Both the position numbers and the translations under genes were made by a program. Under the pieces are notes generated by a model. The model ran no database searches. It saw only the letters and a program-made list of their open reading frames with translations, and was not told where the DNA came from. A DNA stretch of 64,000 nt. It comes from Paragyromitra xinjiangensis. Taxonomy: Eukaryota > Ascomycota > Pezizomycetes > Pezizales > Discinaceae. Shown in pieces: positions 42,385 to 54,500 of the stretch. Position 1 is the stretch's first letter. The number at the start of each line of letters is the position of its first letter. The DNA lies in the NCBI GenBank assembly GCA_038503065.1, contig JBCAMK010000019.1:124001-188000 (forward strand), in the 5' to 3' direction.

Positions 42385-42747
42385 GATCCACATCTTATTC
42401 CATTCTGGCATCAGGCCTGTGAGGAATATGGGTGGGTTAGGGTAGTTGAGGATAACGCACCTGGTCATAAGAAGTGGGCTATCGCTTGTAGGGAAAGGAA
42501 TGAGGTAGATGTAGTAAATTTACCCCCACAGTCGCCAGATATCAATCTGATTGAGGCTCTGTGGGGTGATATGGAGTGTGAATTGGGTGAAACATGGGGT
42601 AGAATAGAGGATCTAGAGCTTATGAAAAGAGCTCTAACAGTTACATGGAACAGTATAACCGAGTCTAGGCTAGAGGGCTTGATTAGGAGTATGCCAGATA
42701 GATTGCGGGCTGTTATTGCTGCTGGAGGAGCTGCAACGATGTATTGA
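42385..42747 (+). pseudogene. Tc1/mariner-like transposase, 3' fragment
   Basis: Open frame with no ATG at its start, because it is the second part of the gene begun at 3-92. It contains VVEDNAPGHKK with the second catalytic Asp, and PPQSPDINLIEALW with the third acidic residue, 33 residues between them, then a helical C-terminus and TGA at 42745-42747. The 90 and 363 nt segments add to 151 codons without a stop. It was an uninterrupted gene end when P2 inserted at TA. It is distinct in sequence from the Tc1 copy at 59135-60509. The transposon's right end was not located. Confidence 0.85.
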
Positions 42748-42954
42748 TTTTTTATGTATTTATCGACGGTCTCGGCGCGCCACCACAGCCGCCACAGCCA
42801 CCTAGTGACAGACTTTCCTCCACCCCCGAAGTACGTGTCTACAACCCAATAGCCAGTAATGTTAATGACCATCCACGATCACTCGATCTAATGTTCCAGG
42901 GTGCACGTGCCGTTGCGATGGCGATCCCAGCCGAGACTTAACCAACCGATCTAA

Positions 42955-43644
42955 CAACTCTCTTTACTTAGCGAATGGAATAACTCAAAGATCTCGCAAG
43001 ACAAGACACTCTACCACCTTGAGTTCTTTTGGATATCCGGAACCGAGCTAGCCCCTACGCGCGGGAAAGATTCCCCATTACGTAACCTCCGACGTGCACT
43101 CATAAACCACAGTAGTCAACTGAGACATCGCTCCGCATATTCCTCAGCTGAAGAACGAACACTACCTGAAGGCATTGAATCGAGTCTCATACGGAGAATG
43201 GTCGGAATCCTCAGCCAAAAGTACTACCTTCTCCGCTCTATTGCTTGCTCAAACACGTCAATATCCACCTACAATCTCATACCCTCACATGCCTGTCTGC
43301 CTACCTACGCCCGCCCCAGTCGGATTGCCGAAATTCAACAAACTCAAGACCCTAACCCTCGGTCATGTGCTCTGCTATTATTTATCACGACCTCACTTGA
43401 CTTCCCCTACCACTTTCCTTATACTATCCACATCTCCTACCCTGCTTGCCATCTACACACCCCTACCCGTCAATCAATTTCGCTAACACGCTGTAGTATA
43501 GAGCCCATTCGGAGACTACTACTCAACAGTCAATTCAGCGGTCAGCAGTCAATTCATCGCCTATTCAGCAGTCGAGTCGGGGCTTATTCGGGAGTCGATT
43601 CTGAAGGTATTACGGAGGTTACTGTAGTGTGGGTAGTAGAATAA
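42955..43644 (+). CDS. Open frame of unknown function (possible relic)
   Basis: About 229 codons open from the stop before 42955 to TAA 43642-43644. There is no early ATG (first at 43198), so it may be a gene fragment or an exon. The first half has mixed composition that looks protein-like (LYHLEFFWISGTELAPTRGKDSPLRNLRRA); the second half is Ser/Thr/Pro-rich and less convincing. It is not recognised. It might belong to an older element 3' of the Tc1 remnant. Confidence 0.25.
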   Translation, partial: QLSLLSEWNNSKISQDKTLYHLEFFWISGTELAPTRGKDSPLRNLRRALINHSSQLRHRSAYSSAEERTLPEGIESSLIRRMVGILSQKYYLLRSIACSNTSISTYNLIPSHACLPTYARPSRIAEIQQTQDPNPRSCALLLFITTSLDFPYHFPYTIHISYPACHLHTPTRQSISLTRCSIEPIRRLLLNSQFSGQQSIHRLFSSRVGAYSGVDSEGITEVTVVWVVE

Positions 43645-43689
43645 GAGTTAGATTAGCTGCATTGATATGCATAGAGTATTAGTAGAGCA

Positions 43690-43965
43690 ATGGCTTCGCG
43701 CCGTTTAGGAATCACGGGCGAGACTCATAAAAAGCAGCGTGATAGGAATGTGACCGTGATTCGTCCAGAGCGCCTGGTACGCCTGCCCACTCCATGCGTC
43801 CGATATGCTATGCCCAGGTTTTCTAGGCCTCTGTTCAGGCATAGGAGACATGCCTAACACGTCCAGACGTACGCCATACTAGTCGGGTCGCCTGACACAG
43901 CACCTAAAAAATCCGAGCCCAGTACGCCTAGCGCTCTACACATAGCCGGACGCAGACCCCGTTTT
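43690..43965. other. Possible fragment related to P2
   Basis: CCTAAAAAATCCGAGCCCAG at about 43904 and GGACGCAGACCCCG at about 43951 resemble P2 sequence at 41070-41140 (AAAAATCCGAGCCTAG, GGCGCGGACCCCCC). A 55-codon frame from ATG 43690 to 43857 (Arg-rich) is not clearly a gene. Confidence 0.25.
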
Positions 43966-44661
43966 TGATGTAGAGCAAATCCCTTGTATACGTAGGCGGC
44001 AGCGGATAATATATATCAGTAACAAGAAAGTTTGTTGATAAAGATTCACCGAGAGACTTGTCAGTACGGGTAGATGGATTGTCAGTGTAGGGGACGGACT
44101 TGCGGGTTCCGCAATATATAGTTCTTAGAAACGATTTTAGGCTAAGTGGAAACAGCCTTCCTCTACACGCCGAACAAAAGGTATCCAGGACAGGTTCCTT
44201 ACAACTGTTCTCAAATGGGATCGATCTCGACACACTGTTATCCAAGCATCGTACCGCCTAATTAGCACTACAGCGGGCGACCTTGTGAAAATTCCAGGTA
44301 CTGAACCCATTTTCTTGTCAAGTAGTTTGAAGGATCGAGCATAGCCGAGTTGTAAACTATATAGAGAATATCCCCACAACCTAAAAGTCATCTTAAAACT
44401 CTCGACAGCCGTAATTATTATCACCATTTGGACCGGGTCGCTCCAGAGTCGACGACTACGGCGAGTAGCTACCTCCTAGTCAGCTCTCAACACTTTAGAC
44501 CATTTTTTCGAAGGAGGCGTTCACACTAAGGGCTCTGAGGAGATACCGAAGCCGTTCTTGGAGAAATTGTAGGCGATATTTAAAACTCGAGTGGTTGGTA
44601 TGAGATAGGTAGTTACGATCGTCGAAGAAGAGCTAGAGATAGTGGAACGCGTACCGTACTC

Positions 44662-44745
44662 GACGATTATTAAAGTATCTAGATGCCAAGAAACCCCAGG
44701 CTAGGGTTCTTGGCATCTTGGCATCCGGATACTTTAATAATCGTC
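44662..44745. repeat. 84-bp palindromic hairpin element
   Basis: An outer 18-bp perfect inverted repeat (44662-44679 with 44728-44745) and an inner 11-bp one (GATGCCAAGAA, 44682-44692 with 44707-44717). It could be a small MITE or a foldback. 43966-44661 shows no gene; 44746-45213 shows none either. Confidence 0.6.
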
Positions 44746-45213
44746 AAGTTATAGAGTATCCGACCATTCTTTATTAACGCTAGCTAGAAGAGCGAGTACC
44801 AATAAATCCAACTGCGGTCAAAGCGTTGGACGTCGAATAGGCGGCTCATCATGACATTGCAAAACCATGTTCCAACATTCTCACCGTAAGAAAGAGGTGA
44901 TATCCGTTGCTTCTATGGAAGACTTAATGCAGAAGAGAAGAACGAAGCAGAGGCGGAAAGACCAAATAAACGAGGATTGTGGAGGATAGCCAAATGTGGC
45001 ACAAAAGGAAGCAGGTTTCCAAAAATCCAATGTGCAATATATTCGAGTGATACCTCGTGTACGAACTACAACACCACGACTTAGATCCGTAACCCTCACA
45101 AAAACATAGATAGATAGATATATAATTCATCAAGTGTATCTAACTACCTAGGTTATGGCACTATTGAATAATAAACCTGAATAAATAAAAGGCACACCTT
45201 TAATATATAACTA

Positions 45214-45471
45214 CCGCGAATGCCTCCACAGTCACCGAGACGGGATACTCACCGATCCTCTTGGCAGCTATTTTGTGTTGGATTTAATTGGTGTATAGTA
45301 GAGCCAGGTGTCTTAGATGGATGCCATGGAACTGTTATATGGCGATGTAATGACATACCAAGATGCTTGACTTTATAAAACGCAGGTAGATCATGATATC
45401 GCTATCCAATAGTTTTTCTGCCAAGAATATTAGTGAATGTCCCGTCTCGGTGACTGTGGAGGCATTCGCGG
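45214..45471. mobile_element. 258-bp MITE, TA target duplication
   Basis: About 32-bp terminal inverted repeats starting CCGCGAATGCCTCCACAGTC, flanked by TA (45212-45213, 45472-45473). A second inverted pair, CTTGGCAG/CTGCCAAG, lies inside. No ORF. The TA duplication suggests Tc1/mariner-type mobilisation. Confidence 0.75.
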
Positions 45472-46505
45472 TATCACATGTGTGTATGATTTATCTATCT
45501 ATATATATAACTCACTCCAATTTTCTCCTTCCCTATTTCCTTACCTTCTGCCTCCCCATCTTTTAAGCTTTCCTGTCCATCAATCTTATTTCTCCCCCGC
45601 CAATCACCAGCCTCTCCACAACAATCCCTTCCCCAATCTACATCCCTTTTTCCCTAAACCACAACACCAACCCTTCTCTATACAATTCCCTACCCCCAAA
45701 CATTCTACATCTGCCTCCACATACCTATGTTGTCCCTCCCCCTTCTCTGGCCTCACCAACCACACTATCTTTATACTTATCGCCCCACCGCCCCACACCC
45801 CTTATATGACCCCGTAACCTGTCTGTAATCCCTCTGGCATACTTAATAGCTTTCCTCGCCCAACTCACAAAAACATCAATTATATGCTCAACCAATCTTA
45901 TTGATTGAATTTGATATCCCACATGCGTCTTACACGCCTAGTATTGATAATGTGAAATAGTGTGCTAAGATTGATTTAGATGGCGTTTCTGCCCTCCTAA
46001 ATTATTAACTCGATGCGAGACTATCACACAGCAACAAGCAAAAGGTACAGAATATCTAGAATTGAGATTTAACAGCAGGCAAGGCAAGGAAGCGATCGCA
46101 AGTTTCTGTGCGGGCCAAACCCAGCAGACCCAATCACAGATGGCTGGACATGCATGCCTAGTGATGGTACCCGAAAAAGAAGTCCAAACCAAATTCTTGG
46201 TTGCCTCCTCTCATGTTAGCAGTCACTGAACTGTTTCAGGCGTGCGTTTTCTTTTTGAATTCTATGTGGGTGTGCTATGTCCTCGGTGATGTTATCCACA
46301 TGCTCAAGTGGCAAATCATGTGTTGCAATGAGTTAAGCCAGCTCTTGATAGGTTTTTGAGGCTAAAACTAAGCTCGCCCGAATCCCATGCAGTTTTGTAC
46401 GAAATGGAGGGCTTTAATCCCCTAAGACAAGCGAGGAAGGTTGACTACGATATCTAGGGGATCCCCTCACCGTTAGAGCGCTAGAGCAGTGGGGGTGATG
46501 AGGTA

Positions 46506-46600
46506 GAGGGTATAACGAGGCTTGGCTCACAAACTCAATATTTCACCACCTAATGGAGATCATTTTTTTAGCTAGGCCTGTCAAGCCTTGTTATACTCTC
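46506..46600. repeat. About 95-bp inverted repeat
   Basis: GAGGGTATAACGAGGCTTGG (46506) pairs with its near inverse at 46580-46600, with a few mismatches. It could be a small MITE or relic. 45474-47645 has no gene that I can support. Confidence 0.45.
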
Positions 46601-47645
46601 TCGCGACCCTCCACTGTTCTATGATTCATGATCTTTGGAAAAAATCGAAATTCCGAAGCCCCTAGAATATCGCGGTGGACGTCACACCAAGAGACGCCAA
46701 GATTCAAGTTATGTATGTTGTGTAAGGTCTAATGCCACTCTATGATAAGCCCATAGGCGATTTTCCGATCACTGCGAGATTCCATTCTAGTTCCCGCCAC
46801 TTATCATCCTAATGGCCACAAAACAGCAATCCCGGTAATCGGTAATTTTCTCGCTTTATATTGTACTCTTATCAGCCTTCTCATTTATATTCTTCGCGAT
46901 ATGTATATCAGAATTAGCTACCAATGCGCCTGACCATTGTGTTCAGAGGATAATGTTGCATGTATGTATGCTAGCGCTTGGCTAAAAACGTGGTATAGCT
47001 CGGCTCAAAAACTACAGCAAGGAAACCTCATTTAAATAATATATGATGACCCTTCATACCTAACGATTATAACTAGGTCTACAATTGATACACAGCTTAG
47101 GACATGAGGGTGACCAAATTCGTAAAAGCTACCTCAACTAAACGGTGTTCAACAGGTAGGACTAATCACAAATAATCCCTAGTGAGTACATGTGTACCGG
47201 TACATAAGGCCAAGAAAGCTCGCTCACGCTTACCCCCAACAGCCATACTGACTGCATACTGGAGTACGAGCTAGCTATAGCGTATGGTGACCTAGCCAAT
47301 CGGGCACATTAGCCAGAAAAACCCGACCCCCAGGTTCTTCACGTTGCAAAAAGTGGGCTGCAAAACCCCATAATATTTCCTGTGGCACGTTTTATACCCG
47401 AAAAGACTATTGCAGATTGACTGATTGATTCATTAAATACATCCGTCATCTGAAAATCCCTGCAGGCGCATCTCATCGGCGCTTTCCTAAAATAGTTATC
47501 GCTTCGCAAAATTTAAATGCAACCGAGATTTACTGTGCCTAAATCTAGAAATCGATAGCCAAGAACCGTAAGAACTAGAGTATAGACCGTCGATAAGCTT
47601 TTAGGGCGGTGAAAGTCTCAGGAGAACTTTGATCTTTCACATACA

Positions 47646-47974
47646 TAGACAGGTTGGCCCGGTGGCGAGCACCAATCAGAACCCAAGCATCATTATGGGA
47701 TCTGGGGCTGGTTGCAACGTACCTAGAGGTTGACCCAAGAGAAAGCCGAAGGACACTTTCAAAAACCGCCCTTAACTAAGGCTAGTGAGCAACTATATTC
47801 CTATTCTCCTAGATTGACCAAGGCTTCTTCTAGACTAGAATCAAGCGCAGATTTGAGATATCACATCAATTTTCTTGTTAGAACGCTCGTCGCTGTATTT
47901 TGAGCGCACAGATATCTTACAAACTTTGATTGATGCTCGCCATAGGGCAGTGCTCGCTACCGGGCCAACCAGTC
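47646..47974. mobile_element. 329-bp MITE, TA target duplication
   Basis: Ends GACAGGTTGGCCCGGTGGCG and its near inverse (about 25 bp, two mismatches), flanked by TA (47644-47645, 47975-47976). No coding capacity. Confidence 0.7.
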
Positions 47975-47976
47975 TA

Positions 47977-49555
47977 AAGCAGGTAAGCCTGAATCCGGGT
48001 ATGCGAAACGTTAACGCCACCCGTCATTCCCCCATGTCCTCTACACACCCTTAGAAGCGATGCAGTTACTTACCGAATGGGCTGCCGGTGATTATTGTGA
48101 CCCGTGCATATTCGGTCCGGAAAACTGGTTTCAAATGTTTACGAGTAATTACATCAATTGGGCTATCGATTAGTAGCTACGTGGGCATCTACATGCCCCC
48201 TCCCCAACCAATGACCAACAACGGAGGTAGATATCGTAACCTAGACTCCTCACTTGGTGATACTGCCACCTTTCGCATATGCTACAATATTCTCCCCGAA
48301 CAAAGCTCTGACAACAGGAAACTATCACTATATACCGTATATCTCAAGATCTTGCATCAACTCATACATTAAATGCGGAAATAGTAATCCAATTAATATC
48401 AAAAGCCCCTCGAACCCACAGTGAAGTCGCGAACTTGGAGAGGCTGAACAGGGAACGTAATCAAGGACAGGCAGATCCGGTTATCATCTCCAGAGGTTTG
48501 TCATCTCCAGAGGCTTGTTGGTTGCCTGTGATACGTTCGAATGATTCGCTATAATTGCTCGGGGGCAAACAGCGGACACGTACACGAGGAGGGTGGTTGA
48601 GTCTTTCTACGTGCAGCACTTCCACCATACCGCCTAAGGAATAATAGAGGTATAAATAAGACTTTATGTGTCTACTTTCTCGTATTTGATAATCCACTAC
48701 CTTTCTTTCGTCTTTCTCTTTCTACACCCATAATAGTTCATGCTCTTTCTCTAGCAACTCAAAGGATCACCCTCAACCTATAACTTGGCCAGCCGAAAGT
48801 GCCACAAACAGCACTTACTATGACTCCCAGAGTTATTGAGACAATCTCTTCTTCCTCATTTCAACTCAGCCTTTCATGTCGGATAGGATGTGACAAATGC
48901 AAGAGGCAGTGCCCATCCAAAACGGCTCACATATCCTTCATCACAGCTAACTTGAAACGATAGATGTATACATTTCTTGTATGAAGCCGTTGCCCTCGAA
49001 GGTTCGAAGTCGACGGTAGAATCCGGAAATGCCAAACACTATCTTTCCAGCAGAAATCCCCCCAAGTTCGCCAAAAAGGTATCTTATAGATTTATACCTT
49101 ACCGTCACATGCGATACTAACTTTAGTACTAGACTGACTCTATCGGAAACACGCCATTATCTACCACTCCTACTCATTCACAGCCAAGCACCACAAACAA
49201 GGTCAACCTTCCAATAATAGTCTACAGCTGTTCTTGCGAGGAAAGCATTCAAGCAAAACCTTTGATATCTGAGTGCTACACATGTACTCGAGTACTTCAT
49301 CGCCACATCAAACTTCCTTCAGTCTTAAAAGACATTGACGAATCCTCCCAAACCACCGCCGCCACCACCTTAGCCGCCGTTTATCTATCAAGATCCCTCC
49401 TCGAAAGACCGGAGCACCAATATCTGCCTCTTTCGGAGAAATTTGTACTTGGTTCTCCCGATGAACAATATTCAATATTCGCAGCTGAGGATGGGAATCT
49501 AAACATCGCTTCCATCAACAAATATTACAAACGCCAGGATAACGACTGAAGCTGC
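47977..49555. other. Intergenic, no supported gene
   Basis: A 95-codon frame at 49262-49549 (MISECYTCTRVLH...) and a 47-codon Cys-containing frame at 48820-48963 are present. Neither has a recognisable domain or a convincing gene structure. Confidence 0.3.
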
Positions 49556-51500
49556 ATCCACACTCACGAGCCCAGTTAGGGGTATTTAGTGCTCCACACA
49601 CCACTGAAAATGATGAAGGTTTATTAATTAAACTCATTCAGATACTTGCATATACAAGCCTCTTACACATCTGCTCTCCGGGCTATTTCGGGGTCATAAC
49701 TTATTTTGTTTTTCTAATTCTTACATTCAATGTTAGCTTCATTTTATTTCCTTCCTTTTCCCTTGCTGCTTAGCGTAATAACTTCCGATTTTTGGGACCT
49801 AGAAACTTATCGTGGGGCTTGAGAGGCCATGTGCTAGAACTTCGATACCACCACTTCACTTTTAAAATTTTACTTATCTTTCAATATCAAGGATGGTCTT
49901 ATTCCTTTACCAGGACAGATTAGGCAATTTTAAGATTCTAGAAGATAAGGATAAGCTTTCCTATCCCTTCGTCCGTAGCAACGCTGTATCTGGCCTGTAC
50001 AGGCCACAAGAAAAAATTACCGGCTTATAACTCAATGAGATTTTAATTAATAAACTCAAATCCTTGATTGGAGGTAGATGTGTATATACTAGTTATGACT
50101 AACATGTTAAAATCAAAATTTCTTGTCTGTTGCTTTAATAAATTGATATGGCCATAACTGCAATTTTGGCCCTGAAAATGACCCTCAATTTTATTCTCAA
50201 AAATTTCTAGCAGGAATTGCAATAGGGACTCCACAATTTTTCCATGATATATTTTGATGATTTATATTAAATTTATGATAACCTCGTATTTTTAGACTTT
50301 GCTGAGGTAGACTTCTGTTGTGTCAAAAATTTGGGTTTTTGGTGGTTTTTCGCATTTTCCAGTAATTTTTGATGGTCTTGGCAACAGTTTGGTAGCAGAT
50401 TCAGTGGGTGCAGGGCTCAATTTGGCTGTTCTGTTTGCTTGATGCATTTTCTCCACCACCAATAGTCCTAATATTACAATTATTCTACAGCCTAGGTATT
50501 TGCTATCGCTGAGGGTGGTGCTTGCTTCTCTAGTAATTTTGTCAGCTTTCAAAACATCTGGTTGTTAAATTGGCTGGGTTTGGTCTCCAGAGCCATCCCA
50601 CATATTATTTACAAGCAACTAATAGATTAGACCAATTAATCTAAATATTTAATATTATTTTCTCCAGATAATCAAGTCCTATGTACCCAAATTTCAGATT
50701 ACTTATGATACTTTTGGTTGCTTGAGAGGTTGAGGTATATCATAAAGGTACCCGTTGCTACAGCAAAAGTTGTGCTACGGTCGAAGGGATATAGCTAGCA
50801 CCAGACCTACAAGCCTAGTCTAAGGGTTAGGGTTAGGGTTATCTTCATTACATCTAACTCCCCTTTATGGGGTTGCCCGTTCGAGAATTTGTTGACTGAG
50901 CTACCATCCGCACGTATACGAAAGCTTAAAGCCACCAGAACAAGCTAAATTAAGCACGCAGCATCATGCTGTCAGGCTTGGAGAATGACATTCTAAAAAT
51001 AACAGTTTTGGGAAGCAAAATTGAGCCTCTTTCTTGTTTTTCCAGCTACTGCAGTTGGTGTGGATGAAGAGAAATATCTTCGATTACCAGTGCTAGAGGT
51101 AGTTTTCCAGCCTCGGAGTTAACTACTCGGAGTTAAGCCAGGCATAGACCCTAAAACTAGTATCCAATGAAGAAAAAAAGATTTACAGAGTACCATATTC
51201 CCTCCTCCACCACAGCCTGAGCTAAATCTGGTAAGCGCTGGCTAGCTGACTATGTGTATCCTGAGACAATCAGCCCATCAACCCAAAAGGCCCACTTCTC
51301 CCGAAAAGTAGTTAGATCAAGTCCTCATTCATGAGGCTTCTTGGCTTTGGTGTGGATAATCACTAGAAGCACAGCTGTCGGCCGCTAGAAGCTAGAATCA
51401 AACAAACTTGTTTGATCAAGCTGTGGGCACGAAATGAAATTAGATTCAACCTCAGGCACTTCCTTTTCCTACTCTACTCATTTCCTCAGCCTAGCAACCA
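49556..51500. other. AT-rich gene-free stretch
   Basis: Noticeably AT-rich, especially 49600-50760, with many short poly-A/T runs. The minus-strand frame at 50292-50552 has no recognisable domain. It could be a decayed repeat. The AT shift contrasts with the GC-balanced transposon stack. Confidence 0.4.
50821..50841 (+). repeat. Short interstitial telomere-like repeat
   Basis: About three and a half TTAGGG units (TAAGGGTTAGGGTTAGGGTT) inside the AT-rich stretch. TTAGGG is the telomere repeat of most filamentous fungi. It is far from any end in this window. Confidence 0.65.
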
Positions 51501-54500
51501 TTTTTTCATGAATCTAGCTCGAAAATTCGTGAGAACAAGTCAAAACCCAGTAATCCCCTGCTAACAACTAGCCAGCTTCCAAAGCTTCAAAACCCCCCAA
51601 AGCAGGCCTCATCCTCTCGAAAAGGCCCGACCCGCCTCATGGCCCCCGGCCGGATGGCTCCGGTCGCTATACATCGCTACCTAATAATGCTCCTAAGAGA
51701 ACTGCTTCAGGGCGAGATGTGGTGGCACAGGTCTCACATCACAATTCTGGAGAACGGAAAATTCCGTCGTTTAATCCCCACCCCTGATCCAAGGATTTTT
51801 GTGGACTCCATCAAGCCGAGGTGCCCTGCAAGCAGTTTTTGCTTCTTTCCCTATTCCAAGTGTTGATGATGCATAAGGCCAATCAAAACCATTGAGTTGC
51901 TATCAAATGCCTGTAGACGAAACGAAACACTTCCCTGCTTCAAATCCCACTTTGGCAGATTATGCGCTCATCGCGGTTAGTCGTACGATCAAGGATTCTA
52001 ACTTGCGTACCTCTCTGCATACTTACCATTTACATATGCATCCCTCACGATGAGGTAGATGTTTATGCCCGACTGAGGTTTCCTCCCACCGTAACTTTCA
52101 ATGTTGTATATGAACTTTCGTTCTCCGCGTATAAACAATAGTTTCGAAAGAAAAAAGCATTTGTGCTCAATTCGGGAAACTTTTTCCACTATTAATCTAA
52201 ATGCGTATGACCGAGTGATGAGTCATGATCAAAAATAGCTCCTGCATGCAACTCCCCAAATGATAGCCCAACGAAACCTTGGTCTAATGTTAACGCTACA
52301 GCTGAAGTAGAACGAAAAGCTCCAGGAAATTCAATAATGCTGAAGGACATATCATAATCCCTCACAAAAACACAAGTTACCACGATACATAGATTTTGGG
52401 CTTGTGGTACTCCTAGGCTCGATTTCCTTTCGTCCGGCATACTCGCGCTCTAAACCACCCAATCCTTTCTTGGGCATTGACAAATTCCACCTGCCCCGGG
52501 AGCGTCAGCAGACAAAGAGGGTATATGTAAATATCTAATCAAATCTACCGAATAAATCTTTTGCTCGTTGATGATATCTCGGATGAGTACCCGCTCGGTG
52601 CTGCCACACAAACATCGAGGTGGTTGCCGCAGACTCCCACCTAATGTGTAGATCCTCGGTAAGGTCACAACAAATCTACCTTTTACCTTCAATGCGCCAC
52701 ACCCATTGCTTGCAGCTTGGCTATACTATAGTTCCTCATCCATTCAGCACAATATTATTATAACGCTAATTGAATTAGTTCCAATGGGCCCAATCCCCTA
52801 GTTACAGATAAGCTAGTCTAGCAGCACTACACCATTCCAACTAGTTGAATGGACATGATGCAGTGAAGAGTTTAGGGCTCAATTCACTGTTCGAGTTGAT
52901 TCTCAAGAGTACGCGCATACGAAACATGGTAAATACCTAGGTACAATAGCGCTCAGCAAAGGTTCCAGTAATACAAAGCAATTAAAAACGGTATCGTGAC
53001 CAAATCGCACAAATCCAACGGAATCTTGGCGCTGCCCCTGAGCGTGACGCTAAGATCACGATCAGTAGTTGCGGAACAGCCCCTAAAGCCGCGATAAAAT
53101 GATTTTACACGCTTTTGACGCCCTTTATTTCGCTCTCCTCCTAACCGCAGATGCAAAGGAAGGTGCAGTCGAGTCTTAGACACCCAAATATCATCAATTG
53201 TGGCCAATTGGCAAAGTGCACGAGTAACTGATTGCCGAGATGAGATTTGAAGCACACATGCACGTGCACACTGGTGACGATTGGCTAGAGTGAAGTACGG
53301 TTACGAAGGCCCTATTGCTAGGAGTATGCCCGGTAATCTACACAGAGCTAGTTACTAGACATATGTATGTACTTACCTATACTTTACTAAAAGTTAGGAC
53401 GCCCAAATTGCAAAGTGCATGTCCTAGGTGCGATATGCGGCACCCCCTTCAAGTATCCGCGGGGTACCTACAGATGACACAAAATGTGGCCACGAGATCA
53501 CGCAGGGATGAGAAATCCATCGCGCAAAGTGCTGCTTTATGCAAATGCTCATCTAATGGGCGGACTGTTGGCAGCCAGATGTGTGCACCAACGTCCGCCT
53601 TACCAGACATCAAACTGAGTTGGTGGCTATGCCTTCGCTACAATTTAGCTCATGAGCCTTGAAGAATAAGCGAACCACTCTGTTAAAAAATATCAGCAAC
53701 TTCCTCCGCTCAAGCTGGTGACGCATGGGCTTCGGACCTGTGCATTATTTAGCTCGCGCTCTGGAACCGAATCGGGTAAGTGATGGGATATAGTGACATA
53801 TTGCTGCATAACCTCAATTAGTTGCGAGTCGTAAGAACACAAAAATACACACAGCTTCTCGAAAAAATATGTGTGGAATATCACTCCAAAACTTATATTC
53901 AGGTCTTTGGATACCTAGGCTTGTAATACCCATTTTCCCCTGTACTTGAACCTCTCAAGGATACGCATTTGCTTTTCTCAGTGCACACCAGCTGAGTTCT
54001 TACGGCACACACAAGCATGACGAGGATTCATCATGTCCCAACAAACAGGATCTAGGCGATAGGCTTCTTTGTGCACAAGTTCTCGAGGTTTTAATGTTCC
54101 TGTAGTGCAAGTGACACCTATGAACGCTACCGCGCCGAACTCGAATATACACTACGATTAGTGGCACCACTCTAAGTTTACGTATACGAACACTTAAATG
54201 TCATATGTGAGCTGAGCTCTTCATCTTAGCCAGGTGATGGCATGAATCCTCGCGTATCATCAAGGCATTTAGATAAAGATAACTTCTACGCGTACGTACG
54301 TATCACATTTTGCTTTTGGCTATGTTGTGCTACAGAGTCCGCAAATCATTACCCGATTTCCAGGCCTAAATGCTTCCTCCCACTAACCGGTTATCGGTCT
54401 CATTTACCCCGCTTTCAAGTTCGACTATGGTATAAGTCTGAAGTCCTTCGACGCTTTTCTGCCTACATTTGAAAGGTTCAGTTCAATTGCTGCCTCAGCC

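Noticed and set aside
43175..43486. Separate small gene with ATG 43175
   Set aside because: Overlaps the longer frame 42955-43644 and is Pro/Ser/Thr low-complexity.
48820..48963. Short Cys-rich frame (CRIGCDKCKRQC) as a Zn2Cys6 protein
   Set aside because: Cys spacing does not fit the Zn2Cys6 pattern and the frame ends after 47 codons.
50860..50930. Minus-strand GGTAGCTCAGT and TTCTCGAAC as a possible tRNA
   Set aside because: Spacing is too short and no acceptor stem pairs; not a tRNA.
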